64,000 nucleotides of DNA, from the NCBI GenBank assembly GCA_963678675.1, contig OY783198.1:26026684-26090683 (forward strand). Direction: 5' to 3'. Below, piece after piece: positions 12,001 through 20,857 of this stretch (positions within the stretch are counted from its first letter, which is position 1; each line of letters starts with the position of its first letter). The notes beneath the pieces were generated by a model, which made no database searches, had not been told where the DNA came from, and saw nothing but the letters and a program-made list of their open reading frames with translations. A program made the translations under genes and the position numbers. The stretch is from Xiphydria camelus. Its lineage: Eukaryota; Arthropoda; Insecta; Hymenoptera; Xiphydriidae.

Positions 12001-15000
12001 TTAGTGACTTTTTGCAGGAAGGGGACGATATACAGGTGTCGTTTTCCGGCTCGATTAACGAATTTGCAAGAAAACAAATTTGCAAGAAAACCAAATTCTC
12101 GACGGCTCGTTAAATCGAACGTGCGTTGTTCGTCGATCCGGAATCTGTGATCGGGAAGTAAGGCGATGATGCGCCGTCTCAAGTGCAACCCGCGCGGACA
12201 GAGGATATGGCTTCACCGTTTCATTACGTATGCATACATATAGGCATAGGCTCGCGGTATAACGAGTCTCGTTTACGCTACGCGAGAGAAGCTTTCAACG
12301 GTCGAACACATCCCCGATACGAAGCCGAGTGAAAGTCGTCACTCGAAAGGTACGCGCTCGTCGTTTCTATCTCGCGCGAAATACTTAACTCCGCTGCGAG
12401 TATATTCTTCGCGCTCTGTAACGTCGGTGCGCGTGCACTCGCACCGTTCGCCAGGCTCGCCAGCCCTGACTTCTTCGAGTTTCTTCCTCGTCGACTGCCA
12501 GTGTCGCGCGGAAGGAACGCTCGTTATTTCTCTACCGCGTCCAATATCTCCGCCGCGAGTAAATTCTTTGCGCTATAATGTCGGTGCGCGTGCACTCGCC
12601 CCGTTCGCCAGGCTCGCCGGCCCTGACTTCTTCGAGTTTTTTCCTCGTCGACTGCCCGAGTCGCGCGGAAAGCACGCTCTTTGTTCGTCTTCCGCGTCAA
12701 ATAACTCCGCCGCGAGTAAATTCTTCGCTCTTTGACGTCGGTGCGCGTGCACTCGCTTCGTTCGCCAGGCTCGCCGGCCCTGACTTCTTTGAGTTTCTTC
12801 CTCGTCGACCGCAGGGTCGCGCGAATTATAACTTCGAGAGAGTAATCACGACCATATCGATCGTGAACGAGTGCGCTCACACTCGCGAGGCTCACCGATC
12901 GCGAAGGCTTTTACAAACTTCTCCTTCCTTACCGTACTCACGATACTGCTTATTAAGTCGGTCGCGCGAATCAGATAACTTATCGAGAAACGAGCGTTAT
13001 CGCCGCTCGACGTTTTTGCAAGATTGCCGATTACGTCGAATCTCGAGTACCGCGTAAGTTTTACGGCTCCTCGCGCGTGACGTACGCTCTCCCGATCTTT
13101 CCGTGACACTCGTCGACGCGACTCAAGGTCGGAGGAAGGTTGACTGTCAAAGTGTAAGCGGTAGGAATCGACAAAGTCGGTTCGTACTGCCGAAACGGTA
13201 AAAATGCGTGGGTTAATTTTATGCGTGTACGCCACAATACGACGTGCTTAGTGCGTTTCGCGCAGGTACCACAAAAAGCAGAGAGACCGCTGAGAAAAGT
13301 AATTTTTAATTAAATGAAAATTTTGGAAACGATAACTAAATTGTTTAGTTAAATATGGATCCTTCATTTGCTTGGTTAATTTCACCGCGTTTTGGTTGAA
13401 ATAATTAAACGTCTGGTTTAAACGCGTTTATCATTTTAACCTATTTATTTTTCTCGATGCGGATACGTATGACAATATTCCCCGAAATGTTATACAGAAA
13501 ATAAACATTGCGAATAACGCCGTTGTCGTTTTAATCATAAGCGAGAAAGAGAAGAGCACAAAAATGAAAAGAATATTCTCAGCTTCAATTCCGCCCGAAA
13601 ACGCGCCTGGAATTCTCCGTGGGGTGCGGGATAATTCGAGATAAAACGCAGTGGGAGAGGATGCGCGCGGCGGAAGGGAGGGGGGAGAGACGAGTTAGGA
13701 CAATCGCAGTCGGTCGAAGTGAGAAGCCGAGCATTCCGAAAAAGATCGTACCAATGCAAACGGTCGTGGCGAGTGCACGAGCACTCTTGGCTCACACGGC
13801 TTACATACTTGTACGCACACATGCATCTGCCGCCGTGTAAACGCGCGCGCGTAGGTAGTGATCGGTACCAAGAGATGACTGTGGCCGAGAAAGCTCGCGT
13901 AATTATAAGCGTATGTATAATACTTCGATACACGTATCGTCGGTCTTATCACGTAAGGGCGTATCTCAGTTTTGATGATTTCTCAGGAGAGCGATTTTAA
14001 ATAATTTACGATCTTTCATTGTGAATAAGTCCTGCAACTATTTTTATAGCTTGGTGATTTTTTTTGTGTACAAAATTATGCGCTTGAATGCCTTTTGAAT
14101 CACACGCATGGGCCTATCCCAAGTTAGGCCTACTATACCTACGTGAGATTTAAATTTTGATTATTTTGAGATATACGACGAAAAATATATATGGGGAGCA
14201 AAAGTATGAAATGTCGAGGTACGCCGGGTCGTGAGATAAAAATATAAGGCTCAAGAGCAACCTATTGGCGGTCTGTACTCAATTTTCAAATTTTCTGAGA
14301 CACGCCCTTACGTGATAAGACCGACGCTATGTACAGTAGTTGTATGCCTGGCGGCTGATAGGCTTTAACACGCCACTACACAAGTCTACAGTCGCGATCG
14401 ATGCTACGTAAGCTGTTATAATTACTTCAATTCTTTCTTTACAGCGGGATAATAGGTATAAGCACCCCGATAAGCCTCCTCCGCGCTTCGTCAAAGGCAC
14501 CCAGACGTCGCGTAATCATGCGTCTCGCGTGCCTTTCGTCGTACGCCTTTTGTAACGAGCGACAAGCTGTTCTCGCTCGTATCACGCCGGCCGCATGCGA
14601 CACGCGGGCAATACCGGGAATACATTCTGAGTCACGAATCCGAGAGCATTCCAACTCGGCTTTTTTTCTTTTTCTATCTTTTCAGTGCAGACACGAATTA
14701 TCAATACTCCCTGGTTTTTTTTTGCCGCGCATTTTTCCCACGGTCAACCGGCGACGAAACTTCTTTTCGCGCGGGGGGCAATCGGCGTATAACACCCCGC
14801 GCGTCGCCACGCTCCTGCATAATACAGTCGATGGCCGAGTGACTCGATAAATCGATAAGGACTCTCTCCACGCGTGACGCGTCGCGAGTACGTGTACTCA
14901 CGCTCCACGGGGTTATGTAATGCAACGGGCGTCGTGGGTGCGTTAACAAAACATGTAGGTACGCGCGGTAATTCGATCGTGTCGCGTGTAAAAGTCGACG

Positions 15001-18000
15001 ATTCCCATCACCGTCGAGTCCTGCGTCGTGGAATTTTTTGATTTTATTACTCCAATTACGCTCTGTACTCGAAATGATTATTTAGCGTTCAAAATGAAAG
15101 CGCGTAGGTAGATCCTTTTGGTTCGACTTTATTCGAGGTGGTCCACTAATTTTCTCCTATTTCTTAACCCTAGAATACTAATATGTTTTTCTTTATACGT
15201 TAGCTCTAATGTAAGCGTCGTAAAAATTACGACATATATTAGTATTCTACACGGAGAGAATTTTAAAGGAAAAATTACCCATCAATGTGCAGGCTAACTC
15301 TGCATCATAGTGATGTTTCACTGAGCATTTACCGCGGTGATAGGAAAATAATCCTCTATACGCGTAATGATATTTTATAGAATACGTTATTATATTTTTA
15401 CTGTGTTGCAGGGTAAATTCTCAGTGAAACGTCACTATGATGCAGGATTAGCCTGCACACACACATGATGGGTAATTTTTCCTATAAAATTCTCTCCGTG
15501 TAGTGTTAATGTGTAGGATATCGTAAACGAGCGTGCGAATCGCTTGAACGTAATCGACTGATAATTCCAACCGATAACTTTATTCGATACCCGCGATGAC
15601 TCTGCAAAAAAAATACTCTCGACCAATTGTCGCGTGTAAATGGAAAAGGTTGAAAGTGCCAAAACCAGAGTCGTTGAAAAATCAAATAAATTTGTTTAAA
15701 ACTGCAACCGCAGAGCTACTTTTCGAACGCTCTATAAACTAAAACTGTGTGTGAATCAGGAGACACTTACGTCCATTACTAGGTTATTGGCGAATCTTAT
15801 ACAAAATCTTATTTCTGCAAGGTTTGGCACTCTTTCAGCCTTTTCCATTTACATGCCTCAATTCCAGAGCTCCATCTAAAATATAGACTTACGATAGACA
15901 TTTACGTCCATATGCTAACCGAACGTACAGTCCTGTATTAATATAAACTAGAGAAAAAGAAGACCAAAACATTCGCTTTAGACCCAGTGGTGACCGCGAT
16001 CGGCTCCACGAATCCCGTTGCAGCGACGCGACAGGCTACGCGTGCGCGCGCGCGCTCTTTCTCAATGCCACGCGCGATTGTTTCGAATTCGCGCGCGGAC
16101 CGACTACCAGATCGCGTCGTTTGAACTTGAGAGAGCTCCAGCTTCCCGCGGGGGGGACAGATTTTAAAGTCGCTAAGAATACCCCGTTACACAATCTCCG
16201 GTAAACACGAGGGGGTGGCCGTGCACGCGTTCCAAGCGCGTTTGCGCGCGTAGTGCGACGCCACGACTGTGTCACCGCGGTAGCTGTGGTGGTGGTCGGA
16301 CCGAGTGTAGAGCGCGACCTTTAAATTTAGCGCGACCAGAGAAGGGGATATCGTCGATCGCGCTTGCCCCGCTGCGGCGTTGGGCTTTACGCAATCGGCT
16401 CGATCGCCGGGGCTTCTTTCGCGAGGTACATACATATCGTCGGTCTTATCTATCACGTAAGGGCGTATCTCAGTTTTGATGATTTCTCAGGAGAGAGATT
16501 TAAAATATTTTACGATTTTTCATTGTGAATAAGTCCTGCAATTATTTTTGTAGCTTGGTGATTTTTTTTATGTATAAAATTATGCGCTTGAATGCCTTTT
16601 AAATCACACGTATGGGCCTATCCTAAGTTGGGCCTACTATACGTGAGATTTCAATTTTGATTATTTTGAGATACGACGAAAAGTATATGTGGGGAGCAAA
16701 AGTATAAAATGTTGAGGTACGCCGAGTCGTGAGATAAAAATGTAAGGCTTAAGAGCAACCTATTGGCGGTCTTAACTCAATTTTCAAATTTTCTGAGATA
16801 CGCCCTTACGTGATAAGACCGACGATATGTAAGGCCGTGGAAAAAAGTATATCTTGAACTTTATGGAATAATAGTTTATTTGAAGAAACTGGAACACTAC
16901 TCGATCTGCTTTAACGATGAAACAAGAGTCTTTAAAGCACGTTTCTCCAAGCTACAGTTCTACATTGAGAGAAATAATTGCTGGTGGGGAAAAAATGTTT
17001 TCTTCAATCAAAACCATGATATAAACTGAGAGAAATAATTCATGATGCTAGAAAAAAATGTTTTCTTCGATCAGAAACATGATATAATTTCAGGATTAAG
17101 CCATGAAATATTCTCCAGACTCGAGTAATTATTTCTTTTCGCAGGAAGAATTTCTTATCCCAACATATAGGTTTTCTCGAATCAAGAATATGTATTTTTC
17201 GACCAAGAATCTATATTCCTAAAAGTTTTTTAAATCATAATGTTCTTGGTTGAAGACATGTTTTTTGAGACTATCAATTATTTCTCTCATTGTACACACA
17301 AAGTGGAAGATTGGAAAAACAAACAGATGATCCCTCGCTCGCTCGCCCTCTCGGCGGATAAGCGATACACACGCGACCCCGCGGTAGGAAACAAACATTT
17401 CCCGAGTGTCGCTAACCTCGATGAGGCTTTGCACCGGCAAGAAGAGACGTTATAATCCCTACACTCTGAGAAAGAATTTTATTTGATCGAGATAAACGTA
17501 TTTTTGAATAGTCCTAAAAGTACATTTATTCGATTAGAATGAATATCGATTGGACGAATATATCGTCGCCTTAGAGCAGAACTATAGCAAGCCACATTTG
17601 TAAATGTTGGACTTAGTATACTTCTGCTCTGAGGCGAAGATAATTATTATCGATGTACTTGAATATTATTTGAATCAGATCGATATTCATTTGAATCGAA
17701 TAAACGTGCTCTTAGGACTAGCCAAAAGCACGTTTATTTCGATCAAGCAAATTTTTCTCTCAGTGTACGCTAAGTGTTCGCCGTTTCGTTTTATTTGCTC
17801 TCGGCATTTCGGTAGATATACACGCACCGCGCTGAGAATCGTCCTTGATCTTTTCGATACGGCTAGACGTTGCCGTCACTCCTCGGAGAAGTGGTCTGTG
17901 CGCCGCCACGTTTTATTAAACGAGATCATTCGTCGTCCGCGCGAGTTATTCGATGACGCATTAATTCGGCCGAATATTGGCCGCCGCTCCCTTTATAGTC

Positions 18001-18600
18001 GCGAAAAAAACGGTTTTGTCTATACGGAGGCGGTCGTCGTCATCGCTCCGCAGTCAAGCGTCTCGAGATAAGATCCGCTTCGTTGACAAAATTCGATTTT
18101 TCAATGATCGCATTTCTGCTATCAGGCGAATTCCAATTCCAAGCGTCGATGCGTGCAAGATCAATATGGTTCACCGATGAATTCAACTTTCGATTTTGCT
18201 CCGATTCTATAGCAATGGAAGCCAAAAAAATCCGGATTCTCTCTCCGAATTCTTCGGCGAAACCGGAGCCCGCCAGGTCTCCGAGCCGCTCGGTCGATCC
18301 TTTCTCTCGCCTATCGGATTACGCGGTTGACAAACGTACACACCGTATCACGCACGATCTCCCCTAATCGGCCAGCTCCACGAGGAAATTCCGATCGATT
18401 CGATCTATCGCCTGACGCGCGGCGCCGATGACGGGCAATTTCGAAACTCCGAAGTCCGGCGCGTCCACTATACACGCCTACTCGCATAGTCGCGCGAATA
18501 TCCTCCCGGAAGCTCACCTGTACTGCGGATCCAAGAGTCGCTGGCAGTTCCAGGCGAACTGAATCGTCAGCGAGGCGAAGGTCGACGAGACGATACCCAT
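3037..18600 (-). CDS. Three-exon gene of unknown function, 254-aa product
   Basis: I do not recognise this protein. Coding exons on the minus strand are 18600-18518 (start ATG, 83 nt), 4478-4093 (386 nt) and 3332-3037 (ending in a stop). Splice sites are TACAG/GTGAG, TTTGCAG/ATGCG, CTCG/GTAAG and CATTACAG/ATTCC, and the codon phase agrees at both junctions, which is the main reason to believe the model. The product opens with MGIVSSTFASLTIQFAW, a short weakly hydrophobic stretch. A Pro/Val-rich segment follows, then a run of six Asn, a basic Arg-rich block, and a Ser/Asp/Glu-rich acidic stretch around the second junction. It ends in a charged, probably helical tail containing RLEKRLNDLNNDAFGAVYRK. 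It looks like a largely disordered regulatory or adaptor protein. The first intron is about 14 kb. The frame stays open upstream to 18768, so the true start could be earlier, and further 5' exons are possible. Confidence 0.6.
3426..3985. mobile_element. TIR element with internal 180-bp trimer
   Basis: Three head-to-tail copies start at about 3439, 3621 and 3801 (periods 182 and 180). Each carries AATTGTGCTTTTCAGCAC or a close variant, GAATGAATATCGATTGGACG and ATTTGAATCGAATAAATCC. The array is bounded by GAGAAAAAGAAATTTG on the left and TTTTTTCTCTCAGTT on the right, which look like element termini. Related single units occur at 9.67-9.91 and 17.46-17.77 kb. It lies in intron 2 of the unknown gene. 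Confidence 0.8.
4659..5412. repeat. 331-bp tandem duplication ending in a CTCGGTG terminus
   Basis: CTTTTTCCAACG...CAGTTGGCTAGGACGT recurs at 4660 and 4991, a period of 331 bp, and the two copies stay alignable to about 5338. The tail (GAAATAAACATTTTATTGG, GAGGCAATCATTTGAATG) continues to TTTTCTCGGTG at 5412 and is homologous to the right half of the element at 9237-9610. Confidence 0.8.
5937..6287. mobile_element. Second-level nested inverted-repeat element
   Basis: CCCAGCGAGAAATGGATCG near 5937 pairs with the complement of CTCCATTTCTCACTGGG at 6271-6287. Both arms also carry GTCGATCGACG-type motifs. It sits inside the element at 5872-6864 and itself holds the element at 6013-6253. Confidence 0.75.
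6013..6253. mobile_element. Third-level nested inverted-repeat element
   Basis: The left arm TACAGAGAGAAAGAATTGG, then GGATCTGCTAAAAATTACTT and GCGGGGTCGCA, matches the right arm ATTTTTAGTAGATCCAAC with TAATTCTTTTTCTTTGTA in reverse complement. No gene fits inside its 240 bp. Confidence 0.8.
6432..6827. mobile_element. 396-bp MITE, family A copy 1
   Basis: The TIRs begin CGTCGGTCTTATCACGTAAG and extend about 32 bp. The interior has GCTTGGTGATTTTTTGTTATG and the near-palindrome GGGCCTATCCTAAGTTAGGC. Flanks are AAAT on both sides, consistent with a 4-bp target duplication. It lies within the right part of the 5872-6864 element and is one of three family copies in the window. Confidence 0.9.
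6922..7142. mobile_element. piggyBac-like MITE with TTAA target sites
   Basis: TTAA at 6918-6921 and 7143-7146 flank ends CCCCTTCAGACCTG and CAGGTCTGAAGGGG. TTAA target sites and CCC-starting ends are the hallmark of piggyBac-type elements. The 221-bp AT-rich interior has no coding capacity. Confidence 0.85.
7143..7774. other. No gene seen; (TTC)n microsatellite
   Basis: This is intronic CG-rich sequence of the unknown gene, with a TTC repeat at about 7668-7694. Open frames here read poly-Phe, poly-Leu or poly-Lys from the microsatellite and are not coding. Confidence 0.5.
7775..8350. mobile_element. 576-bp foldback element
   Basis: Long arms pair from CCGTCAGATAGTGACAG on the left to its complement ending TATCTGACGG on the right. 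Matched internal blocks include GCATACAAGCCTCGAAGAGG and GGTCCCTGGGGATAACATAT. The arms extend close to 280 bp each, with a small unpaired centre around 8060. Confidence 0.85.
8510..8743. mobile_element. TACACTGAGAAAA-class MITE (AACCAAA-module subfamily)
   Basis: It starts CACTGAGAAAAATAATTAGG and ends at TTTTCACTGTG. The interior is a chain of short modules such as CTAATCAAATCTTTAGTTAT and TTAACCAAAAAGTGGTCA. Related copies lie at 13288, 20582, 26466 and 26779. Confidence 0.75.
9237..9610. mobile_element. MITE with CACCGAGAAAAC termini
   Basis: It runs from TACACCGAGAAAACAG to CTTCTCGGTGT. The right two thirds are homologous to the tail of the repeat at 4659-5412. A 122-bp hairpin at 9259-9380 lies just inside the left end and is probably a separate insertion. 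Confidence 0.75.
9259..9380. mobile_element. 122-bp near-perfect hairpin
   Basis: Arms of about 46 bp, TGAGGAGCACAGTTCCAAAA to its complement ending GTGCTCCTCA, differ by only one or two bases. A short centre, TTATAATCGCTAAACTATTA, separates them. The low divergence suggests it is younger than its host element. Confidence 0.85.
9670..9905. mobile_element. TACACCGAGAAAA-class MITE (TTTATTCGATT subfamily)
   Basis: Ends TACACCGAGAAAACAAT and TTTTTTCACAGTGTA. Inside, AGCCCTAAGGGCACATTTAT and its inverted counterpart TGCTCTCAGGACTATTC mark the two arms. It is related to the 180-bp unit at 3.4-4.0 kb and to the element at 17460. Confidence 0.75.
9906..11777. other. No supported gene
   Basis: Intronic sequence of the unknown gene, CG-rich at 9.9-10.4 and 11.0-11.6 kb and AT-rich between. 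Open frames of up to 164 aa on both strands overlap each other and show no motifs. Confidence 0.5.
11778..12031. mobile_element. 254-bp inverted-repeat MITE
   Basis: Ends ATATCGTCCCCTTCCTGC + AAAAAGTCACTA and the exact complement at 12002-12031. A second pairing, TTAATGACTTTTTATG, lies near the centre. No coding capacity and no relative elsewhere in the window. Confidence 0.85.
12380..12827. repeat. Minisatellite: three 157-bp tandem copies
   Basis: GTCGGTGCGCGTGCACTCGC recurs at 12423, 12580 and 12737, spaced 157 bp each time, together with TTCGCCAGGCTCGCC and TTCCTCGTCGACTGC. Overall similarity between copies is high. 157 is not a multiple of three, so the unit is read in a different frame in each copy and the long open frames here are not evidence of a protein. 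Confidence 0.9.
13288..13462. mobile_element. Short TACACTGAGAAAA-class MITE
   Basis: Starts CCGCTGAGAAAAGTAATTTT and ends TTATTTTTCTCGATGCGG. The interior has ATATGGATCCTTCATTTG and TTTTGGTTGAAATAATTAA, shared with the 20.6 and 26.5 kb copies. It looks like a shortened, reverse-oriented relative of those. Confidence 0.65.
13938..14326. mobile_element. MITE, family A copy 2
   Basis: Same TIRs (CGTCGGTCTTATCACGTAAG) and interior as the copy at 6432. Flanks are GTAT and CTAT, a 4-bp duplication with one change. Divergence from copy 1 is mostly scattered single bases and small indels. Confidence 0.9.
14327..15167. other. No supported gene
   Basis: CG-rich intronic sequence. Overlapping Arg-rich open frames on both strands near 14.4-14.95 kb show no motif or splice structure that I could support. 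Confidence 0.5.
15168..15249. repeat. 82-bp hairpin beside a second foldback
   Basis: TAGAATACTAATATGT on the left pairs with ACATATATTAGTATTCTA on the right, and the centre GTCGTAAAAATTACGAC is itself palindromic. It abuts the foldback starting at 15248. Confidence 0.75.
15248..15502. mobile_element. 255-bp foldback MITE
   Basis: Ends TACACGGAGAGAATTTTA and TAAAATTCTCTCCGTGTA. Inner arms include ATTACCCATCA with GCAGGCTAA and ATAGTGATGTTTCACTGAG with their complements near 15420-15480. Confidence 0.85.
16438..16824. mobile_element. MITE, family A copy 3
   Basis: The third copy, with the same TIRs; a four-base TCTA insertion follows the first CTTA in the left TIR. Flanks are ATAT on both sides, and the pairing continues outwards as ACATAT/ATATGT. 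The interior matches copies 1 and 2. Confidence 0.9.
16961..17294. mobile_element. TACATTGAGAGAAAT-class MITE with internal duplication
   Basis: Ends TACATTGAGAGAAATAATTG and AATTATTTCTCTCATTGTA. Near the left end a block of about 65 bp (GAGAGAAATAATTC..., ATGTTTTCTTCGATCA) is duplicated in tandem, including the terminal motif itself. Confidence 0.75.
17460..17767. mobile_element. TACACTCTGAGAAA-class MITE with a nested hairpin
   Basis: Ends TACACTCTGAGAAAGAATTT and TTTTTCTCTCAGTGTA. Arms share AATAGTCCTAAAAGTACATT-type sequence with the elements at 3426 and 9670. A separate hairpin sits at 17565-17637. Confidence 0.8.
17565..17637. repeat. 73-bp hairpin inserted in a MITE
   Basis: CGCCTTAGAGCAGAA pairs with TTCTGCTCTGAGGCG; between them is a weaker pairing CAAGCCACATTTG/TAAATGTTGGACTT. 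It interrupts the host element near its centre. Confidence 0.7.
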
Positions 18601-20581
18601 CGCCTCGATCTCCGGAGCCGCTTCCTCCGTAGCGCGCACTTTCGTTTCGTTCGAACCGCCGGATGGGAACGCACTGACGTGAGGACGGCCACCGATGGCC
18701 GATTTAAAGGGGGGAGAAGAGCGCGCAGGACACCGCACGCAGTCAGGCCCACGGGGCTCTACGATCACTCCGACGCGGCGCTTTCGGCTTTCTCTGGTCT
18801 CTCCCGTGTTTCACTTTTCGACTTGTACCGTCAGCCGCGCGCGGCGCGGCGTACCACGTGCTCCGGCGATGCACATTCGCGTAGGTACAATGTGTAGCGC
18901 GTGGACCGGCCCGCGCGTCGCACCGGACACGTGCACTGGTGGTACGAGGTAAATAAAGTACCTATACGCGCGCGCGCTCTACTCGTCGGGACACTCACTG
19001 ACGCACGAGATGAAAACCATGACGTCTCTGGCCTGGAGAATCTCGTCGTTCGTTCGACGCTCGTTCTCGCGTGGCGCGTGCTGCAGTGGCTTTTTCAACG
19101 GACTACTATCTCGTATTTATACGAACGGAGACTTCCCCCTCTCGGACGACTACCACGTGCCCGCGCGCGTATACAGCGGTTGCTCGCAGACGCGAGGCTC
19201 ATCGCACTTCGATGCGTCGCGGGGAAACGGAAGAACTCTCACGTCGCCCTTCCGGAATCGCTACAGTCGCGTTTGGACGAACGAGGATATTTCGATCGGT
19301 TCTTTGTTCTTCGATCGCTCGCGCACTCGCGTAACGAAAGTCGATTCGCGCGGTTCCTCAATGAAGGAGAGAAGCCTCGCCGAGGAATTTATAGCGCCGG
19401 AGATAAATATTTAGTTTCGCCGAGTTTACGCGCGACGTTCCAGACTCGCGGAACCTTACGCGTCTCGGGGTAGGGGGTACGCGTTTGTTTTTGCTTCGCG
19501 ACGGGACTTCCGATTTCGCTCGCTTCGCACGGTTACGGGGCAATTCATTCGCCGCGGCGATTACGAGATTGAGTGCTGCGTGCGGTTTTTTCGTTCGCGA
19601 ATGCGTATACGCGTTTCCAGCGTGCGTGCCGTCGAATGTAATGAAACGCGCGCGAATCGCTGCGATATTTTCCACGCGCGCCGCATCGACGCGACATTGA
19701 ATCTGGCAGGGCTTCCTGTCAGGAAGTCGCGCGCTCCGCGGAGCGAGAGAAATCCGGAGCCTCTCTCGAGAGAGAGAGAGAGAGAGAGAGCGCCGCCGTC
19801 GCGCCGGGTGCTCGCGCACCCCGAGCGAGCACGACCACCGGTGGCCTTCGCGTAGGCGCGATGCATCGATTCTATTCGTGCCCTCGATGAACCTGCAGCA
19901 CCCGTCAACGACTAGGTAATTGATTTCTCGCGCGCGCTAGGCGTGATCTATACTACTCCGCGTTGGGAAAATGTGGAAAATATTCCTCGCGACAATTTTT
20001 TTTACGCCTTTTCTTCCCGTCTCTTTGGCACGTACTCGCGCGCGGACTCGCGCTCGCCGAATCTAAATTCGGGCTCCCCCCCTCGCGTGGGGCCTATTTC
20101 CGAAAACAACGCTTCACGTGGAGGCGTTCGGCCGCGGCAACGCTCTCGACGTTCCGTCGCGACAATTTTACCGTTTTGACGGCTGAGGTTGAAGCACCGG
20201 TGGTCGGACATTTATCCTATTATCCCTATAGGTATATCTACGTATTATATTAATTACTGAATGTGGTAAAAAGAATCGATTGCTAGGACAGAATTTTTAA
20301 TACATTATGAATGCCCATGACAAATTCCATCTAGTAAGAATACTCGATCAAATCTGCTGCATATAGTTTTATGAGAGTGTCCGAATACTGGTCTTAACCG
20401 TCCGGCTACTGGTGCTTTTACCTTACTATACGGGATTTCTATAAGGTAACTGTGTTCCAATAGCAGACCACGTCTTAGCAGCCGGACATACTTCAGGATA
20501 ATTCAAATTATTGAATGAGGTAAAAAGGAACGTCTAGTGGAAAATAATCTTCAATAAATTAAGGATGTACGCAGGAAATTT
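18601..20581. other. CG-rich 5' flank of the unknown gene; no supported gene
   Basis: Very CG-rich, with long Arg-rich open frames on both strands (up to 190 aa at 18901-19473) that overlap each other. This is a likely promoter or 5' UTR zone for the minus-strand gene starting at 18600. An AG microsatellite lies at about 19769-19790. I did not find a convincing core promoter motif. Confidence 0.45.
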
Positions 20582-20857
20582 TACTACACTAAGAAAAATA
20601 ATTAGGTTAAACTGACAGTACGTATCTAATACAACACGTTTAGTTATTCTAATACAAATACTGGTCAGTTGAACCAAATATCAAGTTATTCTAATCAAAT
20701 GTTTAGTTACTCCAACCACACACAAACCTTTAGTTATTTTATTCAAAAAGTGATCAGTCTAACCAAACAGATGAGAGGATCCATATTTCACTAAACGGCT
20801 TGGTCGTCGTCTCCAGGATTTTGGTCTGATTAACCAAGTCATTTTTCTCAGTGTAGT
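20582..20857. mobile_element. TACACTAAGAAAA-class MITE (AACCAAA-module subfamily)
   Basis: Ends ACTACACTAAGAAAAATAAT and ATTTTTCTCAGTGTAGT. The interior repeats modules such as GTTATTCTAATCAAATGTTT and AACCAAATATCAAGTTATTC, shared with the 8.5 and 26.8 kb copies. Confidence 0.8.

Noticed and set aside
12427..13057. Overlapping 102- and 159-aa frames with repeated peptide motifs
   Set aside because: They come from the 157-bp minisatellite; the period is not a multiple of three so the frame is not preserved between copies.
18901..19473. 190-aa plus-strand open frame, the longest in the window
   Set aside because: It lies in very CG-rich DNA where stops are rare, is Arg-rich with no motif, and overlaps other long frames on both strands.
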